DNA from: Rhodopirellula sp.
Lineage (GTDB): Bacteria; Planctomycetota; Planctomycetia; Pirellulales; Pirellulaceae
Length of the DNA stretch: 8,586 bases
NCBI GenBank assembly: GCA_003513555.1
Contig: DOPG01000462.1
Location: forward strand, 7,859 to 16,444
Direction of reading: 5' to 3'
The position numbers were made by a program, and so were the translations under genes. The notes beneath the pieces were generated by a model, which saw only the letters and a program-made list of their open reading frames with translations, did not search any database and was not told where the DNA came from. Shown one piece after another: positions 1 through 6,483 of the stretch (position 1 is the stretch's first letter; every line of letters begins with the position of its first letter).

Positions 1-23
1 TCAGCCCAAGACCTTCAGCCCAA
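1..23. repeat. Two direct copies of TCAGCCCAA, 14-base period
   Basis: TCAGCCCAA occurs at 1-9 and again at 15-23, with GACCT between. Because the first copy begins exactly at the window edge, this could be the end of a longer 14-base tandem array or simply a chance pair. Nothing in the window decides between these. Confidence 0.3.
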
Positions 24-411
24 ATGACAAGCAGCAAAGACACCAGCCCTGATGTAATCTCTCACTACCCGGGAGAAGTAGCCGTTCCCGCTGGAAAGCA
101 ATGCAATACTGCGGATTCACATCCGTATCGAATGCCGAATCTGTGTCTACGAACGCACGGCCGAAAACACAATTCCCAGCAGCCATACTCCGAAGAACAG
201 CAATCTGCCCAAGACACCTACTCCATCAAACCCAAATGGATTGCTAGCATCCCTACACCATTTTGAGACTGATTTCAGCTACTCTGGCAACTGGTCCGAT
301 CGAGCAAAGTTGAAAAACGATGCTCAGGTGACGCATCATCTTCTATCTTAGACAACCTTGCTTGGCACGCATGTCGCCAGAGATTGTGAAACATGAGATT
401 GATGCCACACG

Positions 412-416
412 AAGGA
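412..416 (+). promoter_or_regulatory. Shine-Dalgarno-like AAGGA that decides the serine hydrolase start
   Basis: AAGGA lies 8 bases before the ATG at 425. It is the only good ribosome-binding-like sequence among the candidate starts of this reading frame (TTG 362, ATG 371, 425, 437, 452 and 485), and it is better than what precedes the other genes in the window, most of which have no recognisable Shine-Dalgarno sequence. Confidence 0.4.
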
Positions 417-424
417 CAAAAGCA

Positions 425-1708
425 ATGCACAACCCAATGCCAAAAAGATACATGACTCAACAATCTCATCGTGTGCGATATTCCATGCCCCATTCACCCA
501 ACATTCTTTCTCTCGATCCTGTACGACGAATCAGTTTTTCAGCTGTGATTTGGGGAGCGTTCTTTTTGATAATTTCGGCTACTCCCTTGACAGCCACTGA
601 GTTAACGATGGGTCGAGCGGTCGAGGTCGGTGTCGATCCTGAGACACTGAATCAGGCTGCATCACTGATTGAAGAAGCAGTAACGGAGGACAAGATGCCT
701 GGTGCTGTGATTCTGGTAGCGAGGAAGGGAAAAATCATTCTACATCAGGCTTTTGGCCATCGTGATTTGCAACGCACGCGGCCGATGCAGGTGGACTCAC
801 TGTTTCGCATGGCCTCGAATAGTAAAGCGATCACAGCAGCCGGAATCATGTTACTGGCTGAAGATGCAAAACTGGAATTGGACAAACCGGTAGGCACTTA
901 TTTAAAAGCCTTTCAAAATGAAAGGTGGAACGAAATCACACTTCGCCACCTTCTGACACACACCAGTGGCATTCGCATCAAGCCACTTTTCTTTACTCCC
1001 TTACTACAGAAGTCAGTAGCTCATCCCCAAGCACCGGACCTTCGTTTGGAAGTCCATCGATTTGCGGCCACGACTCCGTTGGAGCCTGCGGGAAAAACCT
1101 ATTCCTACAATAACGCCTGCTACAACACACTGGCTGCTGTCATCGAAGAAGTCACAGGGTCCTACCAGCAACATCTTCACGATCACATTTACCAACCACT
1201 GGGCATGCTTGACAGTTGCAATCACGAGTCGGATGCAGACCACAACCGAATGTCCACCGTATTCAGACGCCAGCGGGATGGCACATGGAGCGAGGGTTGG
1301 AAACCGGGTGACGCGCCCGACTGGCCATTTCCACGGGGTTCAGGAGGCATGGTCTCAAGTGCACGTGACTACGCACTGTTTTGCCAGATGCTGCTCAACA
1401 AGGGACGCTACGGAAACAAGCAGATCCTGCAAAGTGATTCGGTCACGGAAATGACCAACCCTCAGGCGAAACACTGTGAAGCTGCCATCAACTACGGACT
1501 GGGATGGACGGTGAATGAGCGCGGCAGCACATTCTCTCACAGTGGTTCGGATGGAACTTACGTCTGGGTCGACCCGAATTGTGACTTGATTGGCATGCTT
1601 CTGACACAGTGTAACGGAACCAAGCCACCGCGAAGTAAATTCCGCAAACTCGTTGAATCAGCCTGCATTCCATCCGCACCCAGTGTGGACGAGATTAACG
1701 GCAAGTGA
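425..1708 (+). CDS. Secreted serine hydrolase, beta-lactamase (class C)/peptidase S12 fold
   Basis: The 427-residue product has the three active-site motifs of the penicillin-binding-protein-like serine hydrolases. SxxK is SNSK at residues 131-134 (nucleophile Ser131, general base Lys134), after the usual LFRMAS. YxN is YNN at 228-230, within a YSYNNACYN stretch. The third motif is HSG at 372-374 instead of KTG. The family signature LLTHTSG is at 176-182. A hydrophobic stretch at about 37-52 ending in TPLTA predicts Sec export with cleavage near residue 57, so it probably acts in the periplasm or envelope. Families with HSG include esterases, D-aminopeptidases and other S12 enzymes, so true beta-lactamase activity should not be assumed; the substrate is unknown. 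The reading frame is open back to 332; ATG 425 was chosen for its AAGGA, although ATG 485 would give a more typical signal peptide and ATG 371 is also possible. The DUF418 gene follows after 129 bases. Confidence 0.9.
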   Translation: MHNPMPKRYMTQQSHRVRYSMPHSPNILSLDPVRRISFSAVIWGAFFLIISATPLTATELTMGRAVEVGVDPETLNQAASLIEEAVTEDKMPGAVILVARKGKIILHQAFGHRDLQRTRPMQVDSLFRMASNSKAITAAGIMLLAEDAKLELDKPVGTYLKAFQNERWNEITLRHLLTHTSGIRIKPLFFTPLLQKSVAHPQAPDLRLEVHRFAATTPLEPAGKTYSYNNACYNTLAAVIEEVTGSYQQHLHDHIYQPLGMLDSCNHESDADHNRMSTVFRRQRDGTWSEGWKPGDAPDWPFPRGSGGMVSSARDYALFCQMLLNKGRYGNKQILQSDSVTEMTNPQAKHCEAAINYGLGWTVNERGSTFSHSGSDGTYVWVDPNCDLIGMLLTQCNGTKPPRSKFRKLVESACIPSAPSVDEINGK

Positions 1709-1761
1709 TCATCAGCAACATCCAAAAGACATTGGATACAGTGCAGACCAAACCCAGCAAG

Positions 1762-1780
1762 CATAAGCGGAACCATAAGC
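1762..1780. repeat. Direct repeat CATAAGC x2, 12-base period
   Basis: CATAAGC is found at 1762-1768 and at 1774-1780, just before and running into the 1777-1805 stem-loop. The role is unknown; it could be a chance pair or a regulator half-site. Confidence 0.25.
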
Positions 1781-1805
1781 CAGCGTGCTTCACGCACCTT
1801 GGCTT
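1777..1805 (+). other. Bulged stem-loop between serine hydrolase and DUF418 genes
   Basis: AAGCCA (1777-1782) pairs with TGGCTT (1800-1805), and the adjacent GCGTG (1783-1787) pairs with CACGC (1791-1795) around a CTT loop. The only interruption in the 11 base pairs is a 4-base ACCT bulge on the 3' side. Only three T residues follow (1804-1806 region), so it is not a canonical intrinsic terminator. It ends 32 bases before the ATG at 1838 and could be a weak terminator, an mRNA-end stabiliser or a 5' leader structure. It also makes the TTG at 1799, which falls inside it, an unlikely start. Confidence 0.4.
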
Positions 1806-1837
1806 TGAATAGTCATGTGCAAACCACCAGAACCCTG

Positions 1838-3124
1838 ATGCCAGAACAACTTCAATCTGCGGAAGATCTGCCACCCGTCCCAGCTGCATGTAAATCAGCC
1901 AAAACGCCTACTATCACCCCCACGACAAGATCTGAACGTCTCGTCATTCTGGACGTGTTGCGGGGTGTGGCAACCTTGGGCATTCTGATCATGAACATCC
2001 AATTCTTCTCGATGATCAGCAGTGCCTATCTCAATCCAACCGCCTTTGGTGACCTCAAAAATGCCAACTATTGGGTTTGGTACCTGAGCCACCTCTTTGC
2101 GGACATGAAATTCATGTCCATTTTCTCAATGTTGTTTGGCGCTGGGATCGTACTGATGTCAGATAGGCGAACCACCAGAGGGTTGCCTGTCACCGGTTTT
2201 CATTTTCGCAGGATGGGCTGGTTGCTGGTGTTTGGATTACTGCATGCGCACCTACTGTGGCCGGGAGATATCCTGGTGCCTTATGCCCTGTGCGGCATGG
2301 CTGTCTTTTATTTTCGCAATTTTTCTCCACGTGTCTTGTGGATCACAGGTCTGCTTTGCTTCAGCGTAGCCTCTGGTCTGTCGGTTTTAACCGGCTTGTC
2401 AATTCCATTCTGGCCACCCGAAGATGTCCTTCAGATGCAGCAGGAAACCTGGCAACCGGGAGCAACTGAAATCAACAAGGAGTTGGCAACCCAATTGGGT
2501 CCGTGGCTGCAGCAACTGCCGCTGCGATCAACTCAGGCATTCTTTCTTGAGACATTCGTATTCCTATTCACACTGGTGTGGCGATGTTCTGGGCTGATGT
2601 TGATCGGGATGGCGTTGTACAAGCAGGGGATCCTAACCGGTGTGCGTTCAAATCCAGTTTACTTGTTTTTGTTGGTAATTGCGGCTTGCATCGGAATCCC
2701 TGTGACGATGTATGGAATCCACGAAAACTTTGCCAACGAATGGAACATGAGCTATTCGTTTTTCCTTGGCGACCAATTCAATTACTGGGCAAGCCCGTTG
2801 ATCAGTCTTGGATATGCAGCCGCCATCATGCTGATCTTCAAAATACCAAATCTGAACAAAACGACATGGCCACTTGCTCGTGTCGGCCAGATGGCACTTT
2901 CAAACTACCTACTACAAACGCTGCTTTGTACCTTTCTTTTTTATGGTCATGGGTTCGCTCAATTTGGAAAATTTTCACGGGTCGAACAATTACTCACAGT
3001 GCTGGCAGTATCGCTAATCCAGATCATATTCTCATGCATTTGGCTAAACTACTACCGATTCGGTCCGCTGGAATGGTTGTGGCGAAGCCTGACTTATTGG
3101 CACCGCCAACCTCTCCGCATCTAG
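1838..3124 (+). CDS. DUF418 (YeiB-type) multi-pass membrane protein
   Basis: The 428-residue product has the layout of the DUF418 family. An N-terminal LDVLRGVATLGILIMNI lies at about 38-54, followed by IFSMLFGAG (about 95-103), then HAHLLWPGDILVPYAL (about 136-151). The C-terminal DUF418 block contains GQMALSNYLLQTLLC (about 350-364) and ends with FGPLEWLWRSLTY (about 408-420). Hydrophobic segments near 35-57, 91-107, 126-139, 144-160, 165-187, 233-262, 271-292, 316-336, 351-371 and 384-403 indicate roughly eight to ten membrane spans. The biochemical role of the family is not established; distant relation to acyltransferase-3-type membrane proteins has been suggested. The frame extends upstream to TTG 1799, but ATG 1838 is preferred because the TTG lies in a stem-loop and the intervening residues are not part of the family. 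There is no clear Shine-Dalgarno sequence. Co-transcription with the preceding secreted hydrolase is possible but unproven. Confidence 0.88.
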   Translation: MPEQLQSAEDLPPVPAACKSAKTPTITPTTRSERLVILDVLRGVATLGILIMNIQFFSMISSAYLNPTAFGDLKNANYWVWYLSHLFADMKFMSIFSMLFGAGIVLMSDRRTTRGLPVTGFHFRRMGWLLVFGLLHAHLLWPGDILVPYALCGMAVFYFRNFSPRVLWITGLLCFSVASGLSVLTGLSIPFWPPEDVLQMQQETWQPGATEINKELATQLGPWLQQLPLRSTQAFFLETFVFLFTLVWRCSGLMLIGMALYKQGILTGVRSNPVYLFLLVIAACIGIPVTMYGIHENFANEWNMSYSFFLGDQFNYWASPLISLGYAAAIMLIFKIPNLNKTTWPLARVGQMALSNYLLQTLLCTFLFYGHGFAQFGKFSRVEQLLTVLAVSLIQIIFSCIWLNYYRFGPLEWLWRSLTYWHRQPLRI

Positions 3125-3252
3125 ACTTGATGCCCAAGGATTCGGCTGGAAACAAATCGGGTATCACAATCCGTTCATGAAAACGGGCAACATTTCACCG
3201 ATTGCAGCGGTTCAGATAGACTGTTGACAGGCAGACCCAAGTTCTGCTCACC
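3125..3252 (+). other. Intergenic gap with weak dyad, DUF418 to alpha/beta hydrolase
   Basis: The 128-base gap contains a small inverted repeat (CCGTT 3171-3175, AACGG 3182-3186, 6-base loop) without a following T-run. A TTGACA occurs at 3224-3229, but no matching -10 hexamer lies at the right distance before the ATG at 3253, so I do not call a promoter or a terminator. Confidence 0.25.
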
Positions 3253-4728
3253 ATGAATCAATTCGCCCCAAGGTCAGTTTCAATGCACCGTTCAGAACTC
3301 GCAACACGATCGCACTGGCTCCAAAAACACTTATTCTGGTTAACAGTCGTGATGTCGTTGACACATCCAGTTTGCGAGGCGTCAACAAGCGTATTCGACA
3401 TGATGGCGATTCAGGATCCCGACACGCTTGAAATCGAAACACTACAAGACTGGCACTTTGTTCCAGGACCAATCGCAACGCGACAGAAACTCGTCACCAT
3501 CAATGTGGGTGATCTATGGGAGGGGCAAGAGTATCGTGTTCCAGTTCGAATGGTTGTGCCAGAATCTCAGAAAGCGAAAGGTTTTCACCTCACGGGTGGC
3601 AGCACGCCGTCGCGATTAAAAATGGACACCAAGCCAAATCGCTTGGAACGCGACTTACTCAGCTCCGGAGTTGGCCTTGTTTTCACGGTCGTGCAGGAAC
3701 CGGGAAGCTATGGTCAGCGTGAGTTGGCGGCAAATGCCAGTAAACGTTTTGCAGAGACGCTTAACCCCCACTACAAAATTCAGTATTGGGCTTGGCCAGC
3801 GACATTGATGCGGGCAATCACGACAGCCAATGCTGAGACTGATCATTTTGCAAAAGGTAAAGTGGCTGTCACCGGCTCTTCCAAAAACGGTGCATCTCCA
3901 TCAATGGCGATCTTGCACGACGAACGCATGACTGCGGTCCACGCAACTGTATCACCGATTTGGGACTCACCACTCAGGCTTTGTGATCGCGATGCTTGGG
4001 ATGAACTTGAATCACAACCGGGCCGCCGCGGCATGTTTTCCGGTGGCAATTTTGGCCCGGATTTCAACCGGGCTGCCTTGGCAGCAGGGCACACGTGGTC
4101 AGACCTTCAGAAATTCACAGCAGACATTGCTGATGACGTATTTGTATCCCGCAATCTGGAGCAACTACGACAGCGCAAGGTGGACATGCTCTTCCATCCC
4201 GGAACGCATGACAGCGTTGCCTATGACGTTGCCTGGGGTGGTGCCCATCACCCGGACATCCCTGTTTACCTTGGAGCGAACACCGGGCACGGAAAACGTG
4301 GGCATCCCCAAGGTGAAAGGGACCAACAAAACAAAACTGCATTTCTTTTAAAACACTTCTTCCCCGATCAGGTGCAAGGTGCATTTTTGTCTCCTCCGAA
4401 CATTACGTACAGCCTTGAAAAGAAAATCCTCAAAGTCCAGGTGAAGTTTCCGGGAAAATCAGCTGCTGAAAGTGGCCGCATCTGGTGGATGTTTGATCGA
4501 GCTCCTGACGGAAGCCCGAACTACTTGAACGAACTCATACCAACTGAGAACGTCTCCGAGATGCAATACGATCCAAAACTGAACGCATGGACAGCGGAAA
4601 TCCCAATAAAATCAGGAGTGTCGCGTGTCGATTTTTTCAGCAATCATCGCAAAACCATCCGACACGACAAAGCATCTTACGCTACCTACCTTTCGAGCCC
4701 CTACACACGCGTAAAACTCGATAACTGA
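3253..4728 (+). CDS. Secreted alpha/beta hydrolase, PhoPQ-activated pathogenicity-related-like
   Basis: The 491-residue product starts with a hydrophobic signal segment (about 24-38) ending PVCEA, with likely cleavage after Ala43. The catalytic region reads KVAVTGSSKNG at 203-213, which fits the GxSK[RN]G elbow of PhoPQ-activated pathogenicity-related proteins, with Ser210 as likely nucleophile. The acid is probably Asp320 in HPGTHDS, and the base His346 in GANTGHGKRG, both in the expected order and at strand ends. A beta-rich C-terminal part (about 385-485) contains GRIWWMFDRAPDG, as in that family, where a small domain follows the hydrolase core. The substrate is unknown. Next to two sulfatases, an esterase acting on modified polysaccharide is a reasonable guess, but it is only inference; other alpha/beta hydrolase families (acetylxylan esterase-like, peptidase S9-like) remain possible. 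ATG 3253 is the first start; ATG 3283 would give a shorter N-region and is equally compatible with export. Confidence 0.75.
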   Translation: MNQFAPRSVSMHRSELATRSHWLQKHLFWLTVVMSLTHPVCEASTSVFDMMAIQDPDTLEIETLQDWHFVPGPIATRQKLVTINVGDLWEGQEYRVPVRMVVPESQKAKGFHLTGGSTPSRLKMDTKPNRLERDLLSSGVGLVFTVVQEPGSYGQRELAANASKRFAETLNPHYKIQYWAWPATLMRAITTANAETDHFAKGKVAVTGSSKNGASPSMAILHDERMTAVHATVSPIWDSPLRLCDRDAWDELESQPGRRGMFSGGNFGPDFNRAALAAGHTWSDLQKFTADIADDVFVSRNLEQLRQRKVDMLFHPGTHDSVAYDVAWGGAHHPDIPVYLGANTGHGKRGHPQGERDQQNKTAFLLKHFFPDQVQGAFLSPPNITYSLEKKILKVQVKFPGKSAAESGRIWWMFDRAPDGSPNYLNELIPTENVSEMQYDPKLNAWTAEIPIKSGVSRVDFFSNHRKTIRHDKASYATYLSSPYTRVKLDN

Positions 4729-4754
4729 TTTCCAAGACAATGCAAAAGCGGACA

Positions 4755-4769
4755 CGAAATACCATTTCG
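4755..4769 (+). other. Short perfect dyad upstream of the first sulfatase
   Basis: CGAAAT (4755-4760) and ATTTCG (4764-4769) are perfect inverted copies around ACC. The stem is AT-rich and no T-run follows, so it is a weak hairpin or a possible operator-like site in the 109-base gap. It begins 26 bases after the hydrolase stop codon. Confidence 0.25.
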
Positions 4770-4837
4770 GTTGCCCAGCTTGCAGCAACACCAGCACTTT
4801 CCAGCAACTTCAAAAACAAACCGTCCTGAGACTTATC

Positions 4838-6229
4838 ATGCGTTACATCCTGTCCCTCTTGTTGCTGACTACCACAACATTGTTCCATGCAACCACCGAT
4901 GCTAAACAACCGAATGTTGTCGTGATCATGGCAGATGACATGGGCTACGAGGCTTTGTCAGTGAACGGAAGCGAATCATGCAAAACACCTAATCTGGACA
5001 AACTAGCCGCTGGTGGAATTCGGTTCACGAATTGCTTTGCCAATCCTCTTTGCACGCCATCGCGAGTAAAGATCATGACGGGGCAATACAACGTCCGTAA
5101 CTATGTAAAGTTCGGACTTTTGGATCGGGGCCAAAGCACATTTGCCCACCAACTAAAACAGGCTGGCTACACCACCTGCATCGCCGGAAAATGGCAACTA
5201 GGAAAGAAAAAAGACGCTCCACAACACTTCGGATTTGATCATTCATGCCTGTGGCAACACACACGTAGCGGTCGCTCCAAACAGGACGGCAGAACCTATG
5301 ACCGGCGATTCGTAAATCCGATGCTGGAAATCAATGGTGAAGAGAAAGAATACCTAAGCGGCGAGTATGCACCCAAACTGTGTACCGATTTCATCTGCAA
5401 TTTCATCGATCAGAACAAAACCAAACCGTTCCTGGTTTATTACCCGATGATCTTGACACACTGCCCATTCGACCCGACTCCCGACTCCAGCGACTGGGAT
5501 CCAAAACGCCTTGGATCAAGCACCTACAAAGGTGACCTTAACGACCCCCAACGGCACTTCCGAGACATGGCGGCCTACGCTGACAAAATGGTGGGACAAA
5601 TCGTCAAGCAACTCGATGAATCCGGCGTTCGTGACAACACCCTGCTGATTTTCACGGGTGACAATGGCACCGACAAACCTATCGTTACACCATGGAATGG
5701 CACCAAGGTGGTCGGCGGCAAAGGCACCATGACCGACACGGGAACTCGCGTGCCCATGATTGCAAACTGGCCCGGTGGGATCAGTAAACCCGGTCGTGTC
5801 GCTGATGACCTGATCGAGTTCGTTGATATCATGCCTACACTCTGCGAAGTTACTGGTGCCCACCTTCCTGACAATTATCCGGGCGATGGAACAAGCATCA
5901 CATCGATCATGGATGCAAAGGCTAGCACGCGTGTCAAAGATTGGATTTATATCTGGTACCGTGGGAACGTGATGGTTCGTGACAAGCAATATTCACTGGT
6001 TGCTAAAACCGATGGAACCAACGCCGTGTTCAAACGTTACCAAGGCCCATTCGACGGGGTGAAAATCGCTGATTCCAAGCTCACAAAAAAAGAACGCATG
6101 ATCAAAGATCAGTTCATGTCCACCTTGTCAAATCTTGCCCAAACCAGACTCACCAGTGTCGACGAAGAGATGTGGTCGCAAGCAGAAGACCGAAAACAGC
6201 CAAAGAACAGGAACAAGAAGACAAAGTGA
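4838..6229 (+). CDS. Secreted formylglycine-dependent sulfatase, arylsulfatase A-like
   Basis: The 463-residue product hydrolyses sulfate esters if it follows its family. A signal peptide of about 22 residues (leucine/threonine-rich, ending TTDA) is followed at once by PNVVVIMADDMGY, with metal ligands Asp33 and Asp34. The formylglycine signature is CTPSR at 72-76 (Cys72 converted, Arg76). Later conserved residues are Lys118 in GKWQLG, His208 in the THCPF segment, Asp275-Asn276 in FTGDNGTD, and Lys295 in GGKGT. In most relatives of arylsulfatase A the Lys118 motif is GKWHLG; here the His is Gln120. The C-terminus ends in a basic, Lys/Arg/Asn-rich tail (about 449-463). Cys-type maturation needs a formylglycine-generating enzyme or anaerobic maturase, neither of which lies in the window. 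The natural substrate is probably a sulfated glycan, but it cannot be read from the sequence. There is no strong Shine-Dalgarno sequence before the ATG. Confidence 0.93.
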   Translation: MRYILSLLLLTTTTLFHATTDAKQPNVVVIMADDMGYEALSVNGSESCKTPNLDKLAAGGIRFTNCFANPLCTPSRVKIMTGQYNVRNYVKFGLLDRGQSTFAHQLKQAGYTTCIAGKWQLGKKKDAPQHFGFDHSCLWQHTRSGRSKQDGRTYDRRFVNPMLEINGEEKEYLSGEYAPKLCTDFICNFIDQNKTKPFLVYYPMILTHCPFDPTPDSSDWDPKRLGSSTYKGDLNDPQRHFRDMAAYADKMVGQIVKQLDESGVRDNTLLIFTGDNGTDKPIVTPWNGTKVVGGKGTMTDTGTRVPMIANWPGGISKPGRVADDLIEFVDIMPTLCEVTGAHLPDNYPGDGTSITSIMDAKASTRVKDWIYIWYRGNVMVRDKQYSLVAKTDGTNAVFKRYQGPFDGVKIADSKLTKKERMIKDQFMSTLSNLAQTRLTSVDEEMWSQAEDRKQPKNRNKKTK

Positions 6230-6383
6230 TCATCACGCTGAAATTCAGTCTGCAAGAATGTCCTGTCAACGTGTTGCCCCGCAACGGACCACACATCGGG
6301 TCGACGGCAAAAGAGTTCATTCATGCGATAGCGAATGTTCAAATTGTTTCGTTAACCCAAACCACGAAGGTCTCTCTCACAGC

Positions 6384-6449
6384 GGCGTGACAGCACTTTG
6401 AACGGCGTGTTTCAACCCGCGGGTGGTATATTGGGGGTAACGAGGCGTG
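6384..6449. repeat. Three GGCGTG copies at 20- and 40-base spacing
   Basis: GGCGTG occurs at 6384-6389, 6404-6409 and 6444-6449, so the start-to-start distances are exactly 20 and 40 bases, close to whole numbers of helical turns. The last copy ends 34 bases before the ATG of the second sulfatase. A set of same-face sites of this kind could bind a regulator upstream of the sulfatase gene. With only three hexamers, chance cannot be excluded. Confidence 0.35.
6415..6424. promoter_or_regulatory. Perfect 10-base palindrome ACCCGCGGGT, possible operator
   Basis: ACCCGCGGGT equals its own reverse complement and lies between the second and third GGCGTG copies, directly before a TATATT (6427-6432). 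The position, 59 bases before the sulfatase ATG, suits an operator or activator site. No regulator is encoded in the window to match it with. Confidence 0.3.
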
Positions 6450-6483
6450 CTATTGACCGTTTCACCACCCATTGCAGAATCCA

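Larger units (their letters stand above)
1..424. other. Intergenic region with no supported gene
   Basis: I see no convincing gene here. Short open frames exist on both strands (for example plus 24-266 and minus 1-186), but they are low in complexity of signal, have no recognisable motif, and overlap each other in conflicting frames. The left edge shows a 9-base direct repeat (TCAGCCCAA at 1-9 and 15-23, offset 14). The stretch presumably includes the promoter of the serine hydrolase gene that follows, but no clear -35/-10 pair could be picked out. Confidence 0.5.
6230..6483. other. Intergenic region between the two sulfatases
   Basis: No gene is supported in these 254 bases; the frames that run through it are tails of shadow frames of the upstream sulfatase. 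It contains a small hairpin (GTTGC 6273-6277, CCC, GCAAC 6281-6285), an imperfect dyad (CATTC 6318-6322 with GAATG 6333-6337), and near its right end the phased GGCGTG repeats and a 10-base palindrome listed separately. A TATATT at 6427-6432 resembles a -10 box, but no -35 element sits at normal spacing. Confidence 0.4.

Noticed and set aside
24..266. 80-codon plus-strand frame near the left edge
   Set aside because: No motif, no ribosome-binding site and no domain-like pattern; the minus strand is also open over most of it, which suggests noncoding DNA.
147..278. Minus-strand open stretch with a membrane-like run (GRLLFFGVWLLGIVFS)
   Set aside because: It looks like a transmembrane helix, but it has no ATG or GTG start, only an internal TTG, and an in-frame stop just upstream. 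Probably chance.
275..493. 72-codon minus-strand frame over the start of the serine hydrolase gene
   Set aside because: Overlaps the start region of a well-supported gene on the other strand and has no family features.
1720..1737. ATCCAA/TTGGAT hairpin 11 bases after the serine hydrolase stop, as an intrinsic terminator
   Set aside because: The stem is only 6 bp, AT-rich, with no T-run after it; too weak to call a terminator.
2578..3180. 200-codon plus-strand frame overlapping the end of the DUF418 gene
   Set aside because: The DUF418 frame carries the family signature across the same bases, while this one has no recognisable motif and low-quality composition.
3224..3252. TTGACA as a -35 promoter element before the alpha/beta hydrolase
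   Set aside because: No -10-like hexamer is found 16-18 bases downstream, and the start codon would fall too close.
5516..5989. 157-codon open frame on the minus strand inside the first sulfatase gene
   Set aside because: It lies wholly antisense to conserved sulfatase motifs, its translation shows no domain, and its openness follows from the codon bias of the real gene.
6172..6390. Plus-strand frames running from the end of the first sulfatase into the gap
   Set aside because: They start inside the sulfatase gene in the wrong frame, and the part in the gap has no coding character.
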